This document shows, one piece after another, positions 5,286 through 13,658 of a stretch of 64,000 bases of DNA (the first letter of the stretch is position 1; each line of letters begins with the position of its first letter). A program made the translations under genes and the position numbers. The notes below the pieces were generated by a model. The model saw only the letters and a list, made by a program, of their open reading frames with translations, had not been told where the DNA came from and did no database searches. The stretch spans positions 1 to 64,000 of IMG/VR virus record IMGVR_UViG_3300017934_000023; one strand, 5' to 3'. The stretch comes from a virus.

Positions 5286-5293
5286 GAGAAGTC

Positions 5294-5572
5294 ATGAGTG
5301 AGACAGCCAACAACTGTAAAGTTCCAAATATTATTCTGGGCGGATCTGGTAGCATAACTTCGTCTGGTATCAACGTAGACGGTAAGAATAATCACTGCTT
5401 CACCCTGGACGAACTTCTAAGCCCTGCGGCACTCGAGCTTCTGAACGGTCAAGGCTACGTCTGTTTTAAAATTATGGATGCTTGGGGAGATAGAGCAGGA
5501 TGGTTTTCGCGTAAAAAGAAAACGATAATCGAATCAGAAGCTGTAGTGATAGGAGCAAATTCAGGATTCTAA
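5294..5572 (+). CDS. Hypothetical protein, 92 aa
   Basis: Starts MSETANNCKVPNIILGGSGS with AGGAG seven bases upstream; a longer frame reading from 5093 crosses the structured segment and is rejected. Gly/Ser/Asn-rich N-terminus, then a compact region with DELLSPAALELLNGQGYVCF. It is the first clear plus-strand gene after the control region. Function unknown. Confidence 0.65.
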   Translation: MSETANNCKVPNIILGGSGSITSSGINVDGKNNHCFTLDELLSPAALELLNGQGYVCFKIMDAWGDRAGWFSRKKKTIIESEAVVIGANSGF

Positions 5573-5573
5573 C

Positions 5574-5846
5574 ATGAACAAAAAGAAAATCATCAAATAC
5601 GTGATCATCAGCAATTTATATAACAGAGGTTGCCGGATTGCGACCGGCACCAGTGATAGAGAAAATGATGACTCTTTCAAGCCTGGAGTTCTCTATGATG
5701 AGTGCGAAAAAGGTGCCCAACTTTTTGCTAACCTGCGGATAGCCCGACGAGCAATCGAACGCAGTATTGCATTCGCTGCCAAATATCATTCAAATCATGC
5801 CTACTGGCAAAAAGGGTGGTCGATCATTCCTGTGAGGGTAAAGTGA
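5574..5846 (+). CDS. Hypothetical protein, 90 aa
   Basis: Basic N-terminus (MNKKKIIKYVIISNLYNRGC) and a predicted helical centre (RIARRAIERSIAFAAKYHSN). Starts one base after the previous stop; AGGA lies eight bases before the ATG. The stop overlaps the next GTG start (GTGA). No family recognised. Confidence 0.6.
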   Translation: MNKKKIIKYVIISNLYNRGCRIATGTSDRENDDSFKPGVLYDECEKGAQLFANLRIARRAIERSIAFAAKYHSNHAYWQKGWSIIPVRVK

Positions 5847-5986
5847 CAGAGCAGAAGCAACAAGAAGAGTCCGTGTACCGCAACGCCTTCTCTCTGGCCC
5901 TGTGGGACGGCGCCTCAGACGAGCAGGCCCACATCAAGGCTGAAGCCGCGGTCGAGAAGCTGCGGAAGCAACAGGAGGCAGAATGA
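5843..5986 (+). CDS. Small charged helical protein, 47 aa
   Basis: GTG start at 5843 overlapping the preceding stop (GTGA) with GAGGG upstream. The product (TEQKQQEESVYRNAFSLALW...VEKLRKQQEAE) is highly charged and probably all helix. Its stop overlaps the next ATG (ATGA), so it belongs to a tightly coupled string of small genes. Confidence 0.55.
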   Translation: MTEQKQQEESVYRNAFSLALWDGASDEQAHIKAEAAVEKLRKQQEAE

Positions 5987-6396
5987 ACAAATGGTTTATA
6001 GATAGTAAAGGAAATATGTTTGAAGTGATTGAAGACGGGGGCTTCACGATTTATAAACCTTTGTTTAGTCAGCCGGGTGGATGTGTATCTTATTCTCAGG
6101 AGAACAAAATGGATTTCAGTATCAATCCCGAAGGTCCTTTCAAAGTTCATATGTTGAATGAAGCCGGCAAGATCAAGGCCCAGGTTCTTGCAGGAGCGTT
6201 TGATCAACTTCTTTCACTTGTTCTTCATAACTGCCGGCCCGATCCTTATCGCGTTCAATCAACCATACAGGATCCGGCGGCTACCGGCAATCCGGCCGTG
6301 AACACAGAAGAGTTGAAACAGTTCATCTTTAAGTTGCAGGAAGCATCCTTCTACGCCAAGCGTGCGATGGCAATGCTGCCGGAGAATCAGCAATGA
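5983..6396 (+). CDS. Hypothetical protein, 137 aa
   Basis: Starts MNKWFIDSKGNMFEVIEDGG, a beta-rich opening, then a helical C-terminus (TEELKQFIFKLQEASFYAKR). ATGA overlap with the previous gene and GGAGG just upstream. No family recognised; it lies in the accessory stretch before the modification cassette. Confidence 0.65.
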   Translation: MNKWFIDSKGNMFEVIEDGGFTIYKPLFSQPGGCVSYSQENKMDFSINPEGPFKVHMLNEAGKIKAQVLAGAFDQLLSLVLHNCRPDPYRVQSTIQDPAATGNPAVNTEELKQFIFKLQEASFYAKRAMAMLPENQQ

Positions 6397-6749
6397 ACAG
6401 GGCATATATAAGTTGTGAACTTACTGGAATGAATGCATGGCACATTTCTGATCCGACAATTCCTAAGATTCGGATGGCTGTGCAGTCACTGGCAGGAAGG
6501 AACCATAGGCCTTTCCCTGGGGGAGCAACATTCACTGAGAAACCTCGCCGCGATCACATGTTCCGCGGATACATCGATCCTGAGTCTGTGCAGCAACTGG
6601 TTGATGCCGGCGCGGCTATGTTTGAAGTGGATGAAGATGTTTTTGAGATAGGAAGTACCGGAGTAATTTTTCGAGTGACAAAGTTTGTGAAAGGTGCATT
6701 TATTTTTACCGAACGTGACCCTACCGTTCTGAAGGATCTACAACAATGA
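6393..6749 (+). CDS. Hypothetical protein, 118 aa
   Basis: Starts MNRAYISCELTGMNAWHISD; the middle (YIDPESVQQLVDAGAAMFEV) and following beta-strand pattern suggest a small alpha/beta protein. Overlaps both neighbours by four bases. The start matches the opening of some phage nucleoside-deoxyribosyltransferase-like proteins only loosely, so no function is assigned. Confidence 0.6.
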   Translation: MNRAYISCELTGMNAWHISDPTIPKIRMAVQSLAGRNHRPFPGGATFTEKPRRDHMFRGYIDPESVQQLVDAGAAMFEVDEDVFEIGSTGVIFRVTKFVKGAFIFTERDPTVLKDLQQ

Positions 6750-6943
6750 TTGTGATGTTTCAATACCGCGGTAAAGCTTATACCTTCGACTGCGTCGATG
6801 AAACACTGCTCGACATAGAACAAATCCTGGCCGATATCAACAAAGGAAAAGTCCAGGATATGGGAATGAAGCCTTCCGAAGTAACAGAGTTCCTACGTCT
6901 CCGAAAAGAAATTCCGGGCATGGGAGAAGGCACACCATCATGA
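6746..6943 (+). CDS. Hypothetical protein, 65 aa
   Basis: MIVMFQYRGKAYTFDCVDET then helices to the end. ATGA overlap with the gene before and after. Likely part of one translationally coupled unit; function unknown. Confidence 0.6.
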   Translation: MIVMFQYRGKAYTFDCVDETLLDIEQILADINKGKVQDMGMKPSEVTEFLRLRKEIPGMGEGTPS

Positions 6944-7104
6944 AGCCCTGGCAGAAGATGTTGCTGTTCACTTTGACGATGGCGATCGTAACATATGCTG
7001 TCGGATCCCTGATCCCGAATGACAGATTTATATTGACAGTTGGGATGTCTTCCTGTATAGTCTTAGTCGGCATGCGAGTGATGCGGCCAGCACAAGGAGA
7101 ATGA
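6940..7104 (+). CDS. Small two-helix membrane protein, 54 aa
   Basis: Two hydrophobic segments (about residues 8-25 and 30-45) with a short polar link and a basic C-terminus (RVMRPAQGE). ATG at 6940 overlaps the previous stop as ATGA. Holin-like in size and topology, but it is far from the lysozyme, so a lysis role is only a possibility. Confidence 0.55.
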   Translation: MKPWQKMLLFTLTMAIVTYAVGSLIPNDRFILTVGMSSCIVLVGMRVMRPAQGE

Positions 7105-7105
7105 G

Positions 7106-7309
7106 ATGGCGAAAAAGAAAAATCAAAAAACCTTTCAGGTGTGGGCCCGGGTTAATGTTTTAGCAACAGTCAATGTTCCGGCTGATACTCTGGAGCAAGC
7201 TGTTGAAGTGTCTAAGACTTTGACATCTGATGATTTTTTGTATGAAGGCCGATATGACGGGACTGTCGAAGACACAGAACTAAACATCACAGGGGTTATG
7301 GAGAACTAG
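7106..7309 (+). CDS. Hypothetical protein, 67 aa
   Basis: Basic start (MAKKKNQKTFQVWARVNVLA) and a beta-alpha-beta pattern with an acidic C-terminus. Ribosome site AAGGAG just upstream. Resembles small single-domain phage proteins with an alternating strand pattern; no named family. Confidence 0.6.
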   Translation: MAKKKNQKTFQVWARVNVLATVNVPADTLEQAVEVSKTLTSDDFLYEGRYDGTVEDTELNITGVMEN

Positions 7310-7464
7310 TGCCATTCCATTGGTGTCAAGACGAAACTAATGCAACGATCGCCGCGTTCTCCCTCATCTTGGGGTTTTGGCGAATGGTGTTGAACTACGT
7401 CTACCAAATTTTTAAAGGAGCCAGCAATGCGTTACTACGTTTGCGAATGCGGAGCAGAATTTGA
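7309..7464 (+). CDS. Small membrane protein, GTG start, 51 aa
   Basis: GTG at 7309 shares a base with the preceding TAG and has GGAG six bases upstream. The protein begins VPFHWCQDETNATIAAFSLI, one hydrophobic helix then a basic tail. Phage micro-proteins with a His/Cys-Asp-Glu opening before one membrane helix are familiar from other genomes. It overlaps the start of the next gene by 38 bases, which lowers confidence. Confidence 0.45.
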   Translation: MPFHWCQDETNATIAAFSLILGFWRMVLNYVYQIFKGASNALLRLRMRSRI

Positions 7465-7651
7465 CGACGATCAGCAAGGCGCCCGGGAGCATATGCTAGA
7501 CGAGCACCTGGACTTGATTGAAACACGATTCGAAGACCTCATCAACGAAGGTGTTTTTGAGGAAGAGAATTTCACGGAAGAGGAATACTATGACGAAGCC
7601 ATCGAGGAAGTTACCGAAGAGCTTCTCGATCTGACTGGTGACGAGGACTAA
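7427..7651 (+). CDS. Acidic zinc-finger-like protein, 74 aa
   Basis: Starts MRYYVCECGAEFDDDQQGAR. CxC at residues 6-8 followed by H-x4-H (HMLDEH) gives a C2H2-like zinc site; the rest is a very acidic helix. Start at 7427 follows AAAGGAG. Such a small acidic zinc protein could mimic DNA or bind host factors, but that is conjecture. Confidence 0.6.
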   Translation: MRYYVCECGAEFDDDQQGAREHMLDEHLDLIETRFEDLINEGVFEEENFTEEEYYDEAIEEVTEELLDLTGDED

Positions 7652-7653
7652 TT

Positions 7654-8025
7654 GTGATAAACAAAATACTCGTTGGGACATATCAATTAGGTCTCAGAAA
7701 TATAAAGGTTTTTGCTGACCCCAATACTGCCAGCGGCTCTGTCATCATGATGCCAGAAAACAAAGGTGTTGCTGAGGTTAATGTTGGCATAGCTAAAAGT
7801 TGGGCAGAAACTGTATCAACATTTCTTCATGAGGCTTTTGAGTTGTCATTCATAGATTTAAATGGTCGGTACAGCCAGTCTCCAGGCTTTTGTCAAGAAG
7901 CTTCCGACTTCATTTTCTTAGTGACTCACAATCAGTTTTCAGATGCCGGCGAACGAGTATCGGAATTATTGGTAAAGGCTTTGCCGGCCTTAGAAAAGAT
8001 TTATAAAAAGAATCAGAAAAAGTGA
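7654..8025 (+). CDS. Hypothetical protein with HExxE-like motif, 123 aa
   Basis: GTG start at 7654, three bases after the previous stop, with GAGGA upstream. The centre contains FLHEAFELSFIDLNGRY, a helix with His-Glu and a second Glu, seen in several uncharacterised phage proteins that look like shortened metalloproteins. No third metal ligand can be assigned, so enzymatic activity is not claimed. Confidence 0.55.
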   Translation: MINKILVGTYQLGLRNIKVFADPNTASGSVIMMPENKGVAEVNVGIAKSWAETVSTFLHEAFELSFIDLNGRYSQSPGFCQEASDFIFLVTHNQFSDAGERVSELLVKALPALEKIYKKNQKK

Positions 8026-8038
8026 CAGGAGATGATGC

Positions 8039-8269
8039 GTGAGAATCAATCTCGATCAAGCGCTGATGTTGGTAGAAAACATTCTGCTGATTTGGGTTGT
8101 GATCCAGGGTGAGTACATTCGATATTACGAACGGGAAGTTCACCGCATTCAATCTGAAAGAGAAAAGGAACGGTCAGAATGGCGTCAACAGAAACGGAAA
8201 CAAGCAACCAAGAAAGCGGAGGCATTGATCACGACTCCGGTGTCGACTGCCGGGGAGCGCGGCCTATAA
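8039..8269 (+). CDS. Membrane-anchored coiled-coil protein, 76 aa
   Basis: GTG start at 8039 with AGGAG seven bases upstream. One N-terminal hydrophobic helix (ALMLVENILLIWVVIQ) followed by a charged helix (REVHRIQSEREKERSEWRQQ). This is the general shape of an inner-membrane spanin, and the next gene begins inside it in another frame. The partner lacks a lipobox, so a spanin pair is not established. Confidence 0.5.
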   Translation: MRINLDQALMLVENILLIWVVIQGEYIRYYEREVHRIQSEREKERSEWRQQKRKQATKKAEALITTPVSTAGERGL

Positions 8270-8391
8270 CTGCGCGTGAACAGAAGCTGTTCTTTATGTC
8301 AAAGCTTAGAACTGTCTGCGCTTTGTTCGGCGCAATCTCCCAGGCGATCACGGTACTGATTACAGTCTGGCTGTTGTTACATAGGCACTGA
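8179..8391 (+). CDS. Small C-terminal-anchored membrane protein, 70 aa
   Basis: Polar N-terminal half and one hydrophobic helix near the end (VCALFGAISQAITVLITVWL). It starts inside the previous gene in a different frame, with AAGGAACGG upstream. Possibly translated as a nested pair with 8039-8269. Confidence 0.45.
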   Translation: MASTETETSNQESGGIDHDSGVDCRGARPITAREQKLFFMSKLRTVCALFGAISQAITVLITVWLLLHRH

Positions 8392-8392
8392 C

Positions 8393-8755
8393 ATGAATAA
8401 TTTCGGATGGATAGGCGTTGATTTTGATGGCACCCTTGTGGAGTATGAACGTTGGCTCGGGCCCGACGTATTTGGTGCTCCAATTCCTAATATGGTTCAG
8501 CGGGTTATAGACTGGCTCGCAGAAGGCCGAGAGGTTCGTATTTTAACTGCGCGCGTATATGCTCCACAGAATGATGCAGGCAGGCAGAAGGACGCTGCGA
8601 TTGCTTTGTTGGCAATTCAAGACTGGTGTGAGAGTGCTTTTGGCCAACGTCTCGCTGTGACCTGCCAAAAAGATTTTACAATGATTGAGATGTGGGATGA
8701 TCGTGCAGTTCAGCTTATTCCAAATACCGGCGAACGGGCAGACGGTAAACCATGA
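8393..8755 (+). CDS. HAD-superfamily phosphatase, 120 aa
   Basis: Shows the HAD motifs in order: DFDGT (nucleophile Asp10, general acid Asp12), a Thr in ILTAR, a Lys after TCQ (KDF), and the acidic motif WDDRA. The compact size resembles small phage HAD proteins related to polynucleotide 3'-phosphatases and sugar- or nucleotide-phosphate phosphatases. It opens the sugar/methyl cassette and overlaps the glycosyltransferase that follows (ATGA), so a sugar phosphate is a plausible substrate; this is inference. Confidence 0.8.
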   Translation: MNNFGWIGVDFDGTLVEYERWLGPDVFGAPIPNMVQRVIDWLAEGREVRILTARVYAPQNDAGRQKDAAIALLAIQDWCESAFGQRLAVTCQKDFTMIEMWDDRAVQLIPNTGERADGKP

Positions 8756-9720
8756 GATTCAATCTTATCACCTACATGAATTATCCTTTCGGCCTCGGCT
8801 GGGACTACAATCTTTTGAAGAATCTTCTTGAAGGTTGGGGCCATGAAGTCCGCGGCGTGGATCTTCGCAGCATCGAAGGTAATTGGGAAGGTCCGGTTGA
8901 AGACGCTGATGTAAACATTTTCTTGGAGTTGCTGTCCGGCCCCCTCTTTAAATTTGCTAAACAGAACTGGTTCATTCCAAATCAGGAGTGGTATCACGCG
9001 CAGTGGGACCGCTGGCTTCCAGGACTGGATAAGCTTCTCTGTAAGACACATGAAGCCTATAATGCTTTTGCTAGTCGAGTGCCAGACGAGAAACGGATTC
9101 ACATCGGATTTGAATCTCGGGATCTTTATGACCCGACTATTCCTCGTAAGAAGAAGTTTTTACATGTGGCCGGAGGTAGCGCATCGAAGAATACTACGGC
9201 GGTGGCCTACGCCTTCGCGAAGTTCTTCAACGATCCATACGATAAGGATTGTAATCAGGAATTGGTTCTAGTATCTCGAGACTGCAACCACAACAATCTT
9301 CTTCGTGATCGCAAAAATTGTCAATATATTGAGAAGGCCGGTGATGAAGAACTTCGCATTCTGATGAACGAATGCACCTATCACATCATGCCATCCGGGG
9401 CCGAAGGGTGGGGCCACGTTATTCATGAAGGCCTCGGCTGTGGTGCAGTTATGATTACTACAGATTTCCCTCCCATGAATGAAAGCACAGGCATAGATAG
9501 AAGGTATCTGGTTGCAACACCGAAATGGGATCCAATGAATGCTATTGGCCGATTTGCTTGGGTTGGTGCTCTTCAAGTTAAAGCTGCCGTTGAGCAAGCA
9601 GCACAGATGTGGAACACGCGTGACCGTCTTCAGGCAATTCAAGATAAGGCTCGTGCGTCTTTCTTAATTGATCGGGAATTTTTTCGTCAGAAGTTTAAGG
9701 AGCTAGTGGACAATGTCTGA
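8752..9720 (+). CDS. GT-B fold glycosyltransferase, 322 aa
   Basis: The C-terminal half contains the donor-site pattern of GT4-like enzymes: MPSGAEGWGHVIHEGLGCG, then TDFPPMNE. The E-x7-E arrangement is represented by AEGWGHVIHEG. The N-terminal half has a Rossmann-type opening with Gly-rich loop (YPFGLGWDY). It would move a sugar from a nucleotide donor to an unknown acceptor in the infected cell. It is coupled to the HAD gene before and overlaps the methyltransferase after by eight bases. Confidence 0.8.
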   Translation: MRFNLITYMNYPFGLGWDYNLLKNLLEGWGHEVRGVDLRSIEGNWEGPVEDADVNIFLELLSGPLFKFAKQNWFIPNQEWYHAQWDRWLPGLDKLLCKTHEAYNAFASRVPDEKRIHIGFESRDLYDPTIPRKKKFLHVAGGSASKNTTAVAYAFAKFFNDPYDKDCNQELVLVSRDCNHNNLLRDRKNCQYIEKAGDEELRILMNECTYHIMPSGAEGWGHVIHEGLGCGAVMITTDFPPMNESTGIDRRYLVATPKWDPMNAIGRFAWVGALQVKAAVEQAAQMWNTRDRLQAIQDKARASFLIDREFFRQKFKELVDNV

Positions 9721-10279
9721 CATTACTCGAGCACTTCAGATCGGCGGCATGATGCGGCCCACAGAGTTGCAATGGCTTGCAGATCAAGCTGAGAAGCATT
9801 ATCGTATTGTGGAGATTGGTTCTTGGATAGGTCGTAGTACCCGCGCATTGGCAGACAATACGCGGGGCTCGGTGTATGCGGTTGATACTTGGGCGGGCTC
9901 TTGGCAGACAGATGATGATCCAGACTTTCAACGCGGTGGTCCCGATTGGTTATATAGTACTTTTCTAAAAAACACAAGCGATTGCGCTGCAGTAATTCCC
10001 TATCGCATGAGTTCTTTGGATGCTGCAAAACTTTTTGAGGCAGAAGATCTATTCGATATGATTTTCATTGACGGGTCTCATGACTACGACAACGTGCGTG
10101 CAGATATTCTCGCGTGGCGCCCGCTGTTGGCTTCGGGCGGCCTTCTCTGCGGTCACGATTATAAATATGATCCGTGCGATCCCATTAAGCGTGAAAGTTT
10201 TCTCGGTCTGGATCGTGCGGTCGAAGAACTTGTTCCCACAGTGAAGATTGCAGTGGATACGATTTGGTACGAGGCATAA
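9713..10279 (+). CDS. Class I SAM-dependent methyltransferase, 188 aa
   Basis: Motif I (IVEIGSWIGRST) binds SAM, and the acidic-strand region FIDGSHDYDNVRADILAW with a Gly-rich GGLLCGHDY matches the Methyltransf_24 type found next to glycosyltransferases. In such clusters they methylate sugars or other small groups. It overlaps the gene before. Target unknown. Confidence 0.8.
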   Translation: MSDITRALQIGGMMRPTELQWLADQAEKHYRIVEIGSWIGRSTRALADNTRGSVYAVDTWAGSWQTDDDPDFQRGGPDWLYSTFLKNTSDCAAVIPYRMSSLDAAKLFEAEDLFDMIFIDGSHDYDNVRADILAWRPLLASGGLLCGHDYKYDPCDPIKRESFLGLDRAVEELVPTVKIAVDTIWYEA

Positions 10280-10280
10280 T

Positions 10281-10934
10281 ATGGGTCTTGATAGAAATAA
10301 TCGTAGGTTTTTGGAGTTTGCCAAGAATCAGTGGGGTGTAGATTTTTCTGAGACTGCTACGCTCGGGCATCAGGAGTTTCATGAACCTGTGATAGACGTC
10401 GGCATGAAATATGCAGATGACTATTTGCACTTTGTCTTAGGAGCACAACGAGTAGCGTCGTTTGACGCATCTGATTATGAAGGTGCTACATACATCCATG
10501 ATTTCAATAAGCCGATTAATTTGGAACAGTACGGTCGATTCACGGCCGTGATTGATGCCGGCTCACTCGAACATATTTTTAATTTTCCCCAAGCGATTTC
10601 AAACTGTATGGATATGGTTGCTGAGGGCGGTCATTTGCTTATCATGACGCCGGCCAACAATCTTTGCGGACATGGATTTTATCAGTTCAGTCCAGAGCTT
10701 TTTTATCGTGTGTTATCTCAATGGAATGGTTTTAAAATTCAAGATATGTTTAGCGCCGAATTACCAGAAGCGAACTGGAACACAATTCCGGATCCCGAAG
10801 TAGTAGGATATCGTGTGGGAGTTCAAAGTAGCAAGCCCACAGTGTTGCTTGTACTTGCAAAGAAATTAGTATCAGTTCCTCTTTCATTGAATCATTTGCA
10901 GCAGAGTGACTATGCTGTAGCGTGGAGAACGTAA
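10281..10934 (+). CDS. Methyltransferase-like protein, 217 aa
   Basis: Start at 10281 (MGLDRNNRRF) has GAGG upstream; a longer frame from 10248 overlaps the previous gene and lacks a site. The region FTAVIDAGSLEHIFNFPQAI...GGHLLIMTPANN matches the post-motif pattern of Methyltransf_11 proteins, but the N-terminal SAM loop (motif I) is not evident, so it may be divergent or inactive. Confidence 0.6.
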   Translation: MGLDRNNRRFLEFAKNQWGVDFSETATLGHQEFHEPVIDVGMKYADDYLHFVLGAQRVASFDASDYEGATYIHDFNKPINLEQYGRFTAVIDAGSLEHIFNFPQAISNCMDMVAEGGHLLIMTPANNLCGHGFYQFSPELFYRVLSQWNGFKIQDMFSAELPEANWNTIPDPEVVGYRVGVQSSKPTVLLVLAKKLVSVPLSLNHLQQSDYAVAWRT

Positions 10935-11653
10935 TGGATACGATTCAGAGTCTTTGGGTTGACGGTTCGTTGTCGCCGGTGGAGCAACTCTCCATCAAAT
11001 CTTATCTTAAGGCCGGCCACCCATTCAATCTGTATACTTACGGTGATGTAAAAGGTGTTCCCACCGGGGCGCTCGTCAAGGACGCGGAAGAGATTGCGCC
11101 GAAATGGAAGATAGCTAAGTTTCAGAATCTAGCAAACTTTTCGGACTATTTCCGATTCATGATGCTCTACAAGCGTGGCGGCTACTGGTCCGACTTGGAT
11201 GTGTGTTGTTTGCATGCATATGATTTTGAAGGTCCTTACGTCTTTGCTTCGCAAAATAGTGGACCGCCCGAAGTAGAAGCCAGAGAAGTTCTGACAAGTT
11301 GCGTGATAAAATCACCCCCGGGCAGCAATATTATGCGTCGATGTCTAGAGCGCATTTCAATGACGGATACTATGCATAATGGATGGGCCGATATCGGTCC
11401 TATTCTTCTCATTGAAGAAGTTCCTAAGTGTGGACTTCAACAGTACGCAAAATCGAAGCTGACGTTCTGCCCCCTGGATCACTACGATGCCCCTGATTGT
11501 ATTTTCGGTAACGGAAGTGGTCTATTAGAGTTTTGTTCGACTGATACGCGGGCTGTGCATATGTGGAATGAGGAAGCGCGTCGTGCCGGCATCGACAAGT
11601 ATTCTTCATATCCAAACAGCATGTTTGAGACGTTGCAGAGGAGAATAGGATGA
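10934..11653 (+). CDS. GT32-like glycosyltransferase (DXD), 239 aa
   Basis: Start at 10934 shares a base with the previous stop (TAATG) and has GGAG six bases upstream. The core FSDYFRFMMLYKRGGYWSDL followed by DV gives the DxD motif (DLD) and Gly-Gly-x-Y-x-D context of the sugar-transferase DXD family (Och1/capsular type). It probably uses a nucleotide sugar and a metal ion. The length is slightly short but the domain looks whole. Confidence 0.8.
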   Translation: MDTIQSLWVDGSLSPVEQLSIKSYLKAGHPFNLYTYGDVKGVPTGALVKDAEEIAPKWKIAKFQNLANFSDYFRFMMLYKRGGYWSDLDVCCLHAYDFEGPYVFASQNSGPPEVEAREVLTSCVIKSPPGSNIMRRCLERISMTDTMHNGWADIGPILLIEEVPKCGLQQYAKSKLTFCPLDHYDAPDCIFGNGSGLLEFCSTDTRAVHMWNEEARRAGIDKYSSYPNSMFETLQRRIG

Positions 11654-11913
11654 GCTTTTTTAAAGATGCGGAATTAAAAATAGTTCTTCGTGGCGGAAAT
11701 TTAATTCATGAAATATCAATATCTGATCCGTGTGGAAAAGTATACGCTCAATGTGAAAAACACAAAAATTATTGGCAGAGAATTTATGCCAACGAGTTTG
11801 CATCAGTCGAACTGATACGAGAAACAGCGCAGAGAATTATTGATGCATGTCCAATGTGCGAAGCAGAAAAACCGCCGGCTAGACTCTGTTTTCCGGAAGG
11901 AGCCGAACTGTGA
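11650..11913 (+). CDS. Hypothetical protein with Cys pairs, 87 aa
   Basis: MSFFKDAELKIVLRGGNLIH is beta-rich, and Cys residues (including CPMC near residue 68) suggest a metal or disulfide site. Four-base overlaps at both ends tie it to the glycosyltransferase genes. It may be a partner, but no family is recognised. Confidence 0.55.
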   Translation: MSFFKDAELKIVLRGGNLIHEISISDPCGKVYAQCEKHKNYWQRIYANEFASVELIRETAQRIIDACPMCEAEKPPARLCFPEGAEL

Positions 11914-12800
11914 AAGACATCGTCCTCATTCCTACATGGTATCGTCCTGAGTATTTGCAGTTATGCTTGGAGCATCTGGCTCAAACTCGCGGCATTGAGA
12001 GTAAACAGATCTGGATTCTGCAGGATCAGCATCAGGATGATTTGATTCGGCATGCTGTTGAAGAGAACTGGACCCAAGATGTTCTCGCTTCATGGCAGCA
12101 ATACAAGGCCCTGGACATTCGATTCATCCGCGCTACGCCGCACTGCACCGTTGGCAATAGTCGCAACGTGTTGTTCGGCTATCATCGCGCATACAACACT
12201 GGAGCAAAGTACGTCTATCTGATTGAAGACGATGTCTTCGTGACGCCGGACTTTTTCGAATGGCACGAAGCCGTGCAGAACGATGGGGATTATTTCTGCT
12301 CCGTGGGCTACAACTGCAAGTACAAACGGCCAGACATTCTGACCAGTGAAGATCCCGGCGCCTACTACAGTGCGCGTTGGTACGGCTCATACGGAGTCGG
12401 CTGGAAGCGCGAAAAACTAGCTCCAATCTTTCAACACGACATTCTCAACTATGTATGCAACATGACTGCATACATAGAGCGCGTGCTTCCCAATACGCCG
12501 CTAGGAGTGCAATTCACAGAGCAGGACGGACTCATTGAGCGCATCATGTGGCTCAGCGGGAAGCCTGTGGCGTTTCCTTATCAGTCGCGGGCCTATCATA
12601 TGGGTTTCTATGGTTATCATCGGGAGGGCGCCCGTCCGAACGGATTTCTGGATGCGAAGATCGCTGGCCTCAGGAAGATGGTTTCAGATCCGGCTACATT
12701 TACAAGTTCTATCAATAATCCTTTCAACGATCTGACCCCATTTCCGACAGAGTTTCCAGGGCGTATTGAGAAACTTCAAAAGCTACAGGAGTTCGTATGA
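11910..12800 (+). CDS. GT-A type glycosyltransferase, 296 aa
   Basis: GTG start at 11910 with AGGAG upstream. Begins KDIVLIPTWYRPEYLQLCLE, the nucleotide-binding strand and helix of GT2-like enzymes, and carries the metal-binding acidic motif YLIEDDVFV (EDD). Homologous to the next gene (12797-13657) over its whole length: both share IPT-x2-RPEYL, YLIEDDV and a RAYHMG-x-Y-x-YHR box. Probably a duplicated pair acting on related substrates. Confidence 0.75.
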   Translation: MKDIVLIPTWYRPEYLQLCLEHLAQTRGIESKQIWILQDQHQDDLIRHAVEENWTQDVLASWQQYKALDIRFIRATPHCTVGNSRNVLFGYHRAYNTGAKYVYLIEDDVFVTPDFFEWHEAVQNDGDYFCSVGYNCKYKRPDILTSEDPGAYYSARWYGSYGVGWKREKLAPIFQHDILNYVCNMTAYIERVLPNTPLGVQFTEQDGLIERIMWLSGKPVAFPYQSRAYHMGFYGYHREGARPNGFLDAKIAGLRKMVSDPATFTSSINNPFNDLTPFPTEFPGRIEKLQKLQEFV

Positions 12801-13657
12801 GAGACATCATCATAATCCCGACGTTCGACCGACCAGAGTATCTTCTGAACTGTATAGAGAATTTGCGCGGTGTTATTAGTAAATCATTCGGTACAGAAAA
12901 ATGGATATGGATCACCGAGGATATTCACTCGGATAAACCAAAGAGTTTTACTACTCAGTGGGAGATGATGTCTGTTATTCGTGAAGCCAACAAATTATTT
13001 GGACTCACTTTTCGGTATATGGCTACGCAGCCCCATTCAACTTTCGGAAATAGTTACAATGTTTTGAATGCAATTCAAGAGGCTGCAGTGTACGATGATG
13101 TTGATAAGGTTTATTTGATTGAAGACGATGTGATGATTACAGACGATTTTTTCCGGTGGAATGAGGAAGTTCACGCTAAGTTCCAGCCGTGGGCATCATG
13201 CGCCGGCAGATTGAACCGTAGCCTTAATTTCGCAATGAACGGGCCCGAGGCCTTGGATGAAACATTTAAGGATACGCGCGCATGTCGCGAATCGGTGACC
13301 GCGTATAATTCTTGGGCTACTTGTTTTTCAAGGCAAGCTCTGCAAGATATTTCACAGATGGCATACGGCCATGAACATTTTCGTCCGGGGTATGAGCAGG
13401 ACATCATGATTCAGAATCACATTCGTCGTAATAAGTTGCCGACGATTTGGCCCTATGTTCCGCGCGCCTATCATATGGGTTGGTATAGCTATCACCGCGA
13501 CGGAATGAGATTCAACGGAACCCTGGAAGAGAAAATTAAATCGCTTCGGTCTACGGTTAAGAATCAATCTAGGATTAAATCGATGGCATGCATTCAGGAT
13601 ATCGATGCATTCCCCACAACGCAGCACGAGCCGGTGACCGGTCTCTACCTGAGGTAA
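12797..13657 (+). CDS. GT-A type glycosyltransferase, paralogue, 286 aa
   Basis: MRDIIIIPTFDRPEYLLNCI at the N-terminus, YLIEDDVMI at the putative DXD position, and RAYHMGWYSYHRDGMR near the C-terminus repeat the pattern of 11910-12800. Overlaps that gene by four bases. Ends the cassette; an endonuclease gene follows directly. Confidence 0.75.
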   Translation: MRDIIIIPTFDRPEYLLNCIENLRGVISKSFGTEKWIWITEDIHSDKPKSFTTQWEMMSVIREANKLFGLTFRYMATQPHSTFGNSYNVLNAIQEAAVYDDVDKVYLIEDDVMITDDFFRWNEEVHAKFQPWASCAGRLNRSLNFAMNGPEALDETFKDTRACRESVTAYNSWATCFSRQALQDISQMAYGHEHFRPGYEQDIMIQNHIRRNKLPTIWPYVPRAYHMGWYSYHRDGMRFNGTLEEKIKSLRSTVKNQSRIKSMACIQDIDAFPTTQHEPVTGLYLR

Positions 13658-13658
13658 G

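Noticed and set aside
8032-8112. 26-codon frame starting at 8032 (MMRENQSRSSAD)
   Set aside because: Ribosome site lies too close to its ATG and the GTG at 8039 in another frame gives a longer, membrane-type protein.
8039-8391. Rz/Rz1-type nested spanin pair
   Set aside because: Layout is similar, but the inner gene has no lipobox and ends in a membrane helix; kept only as membrane proteins.
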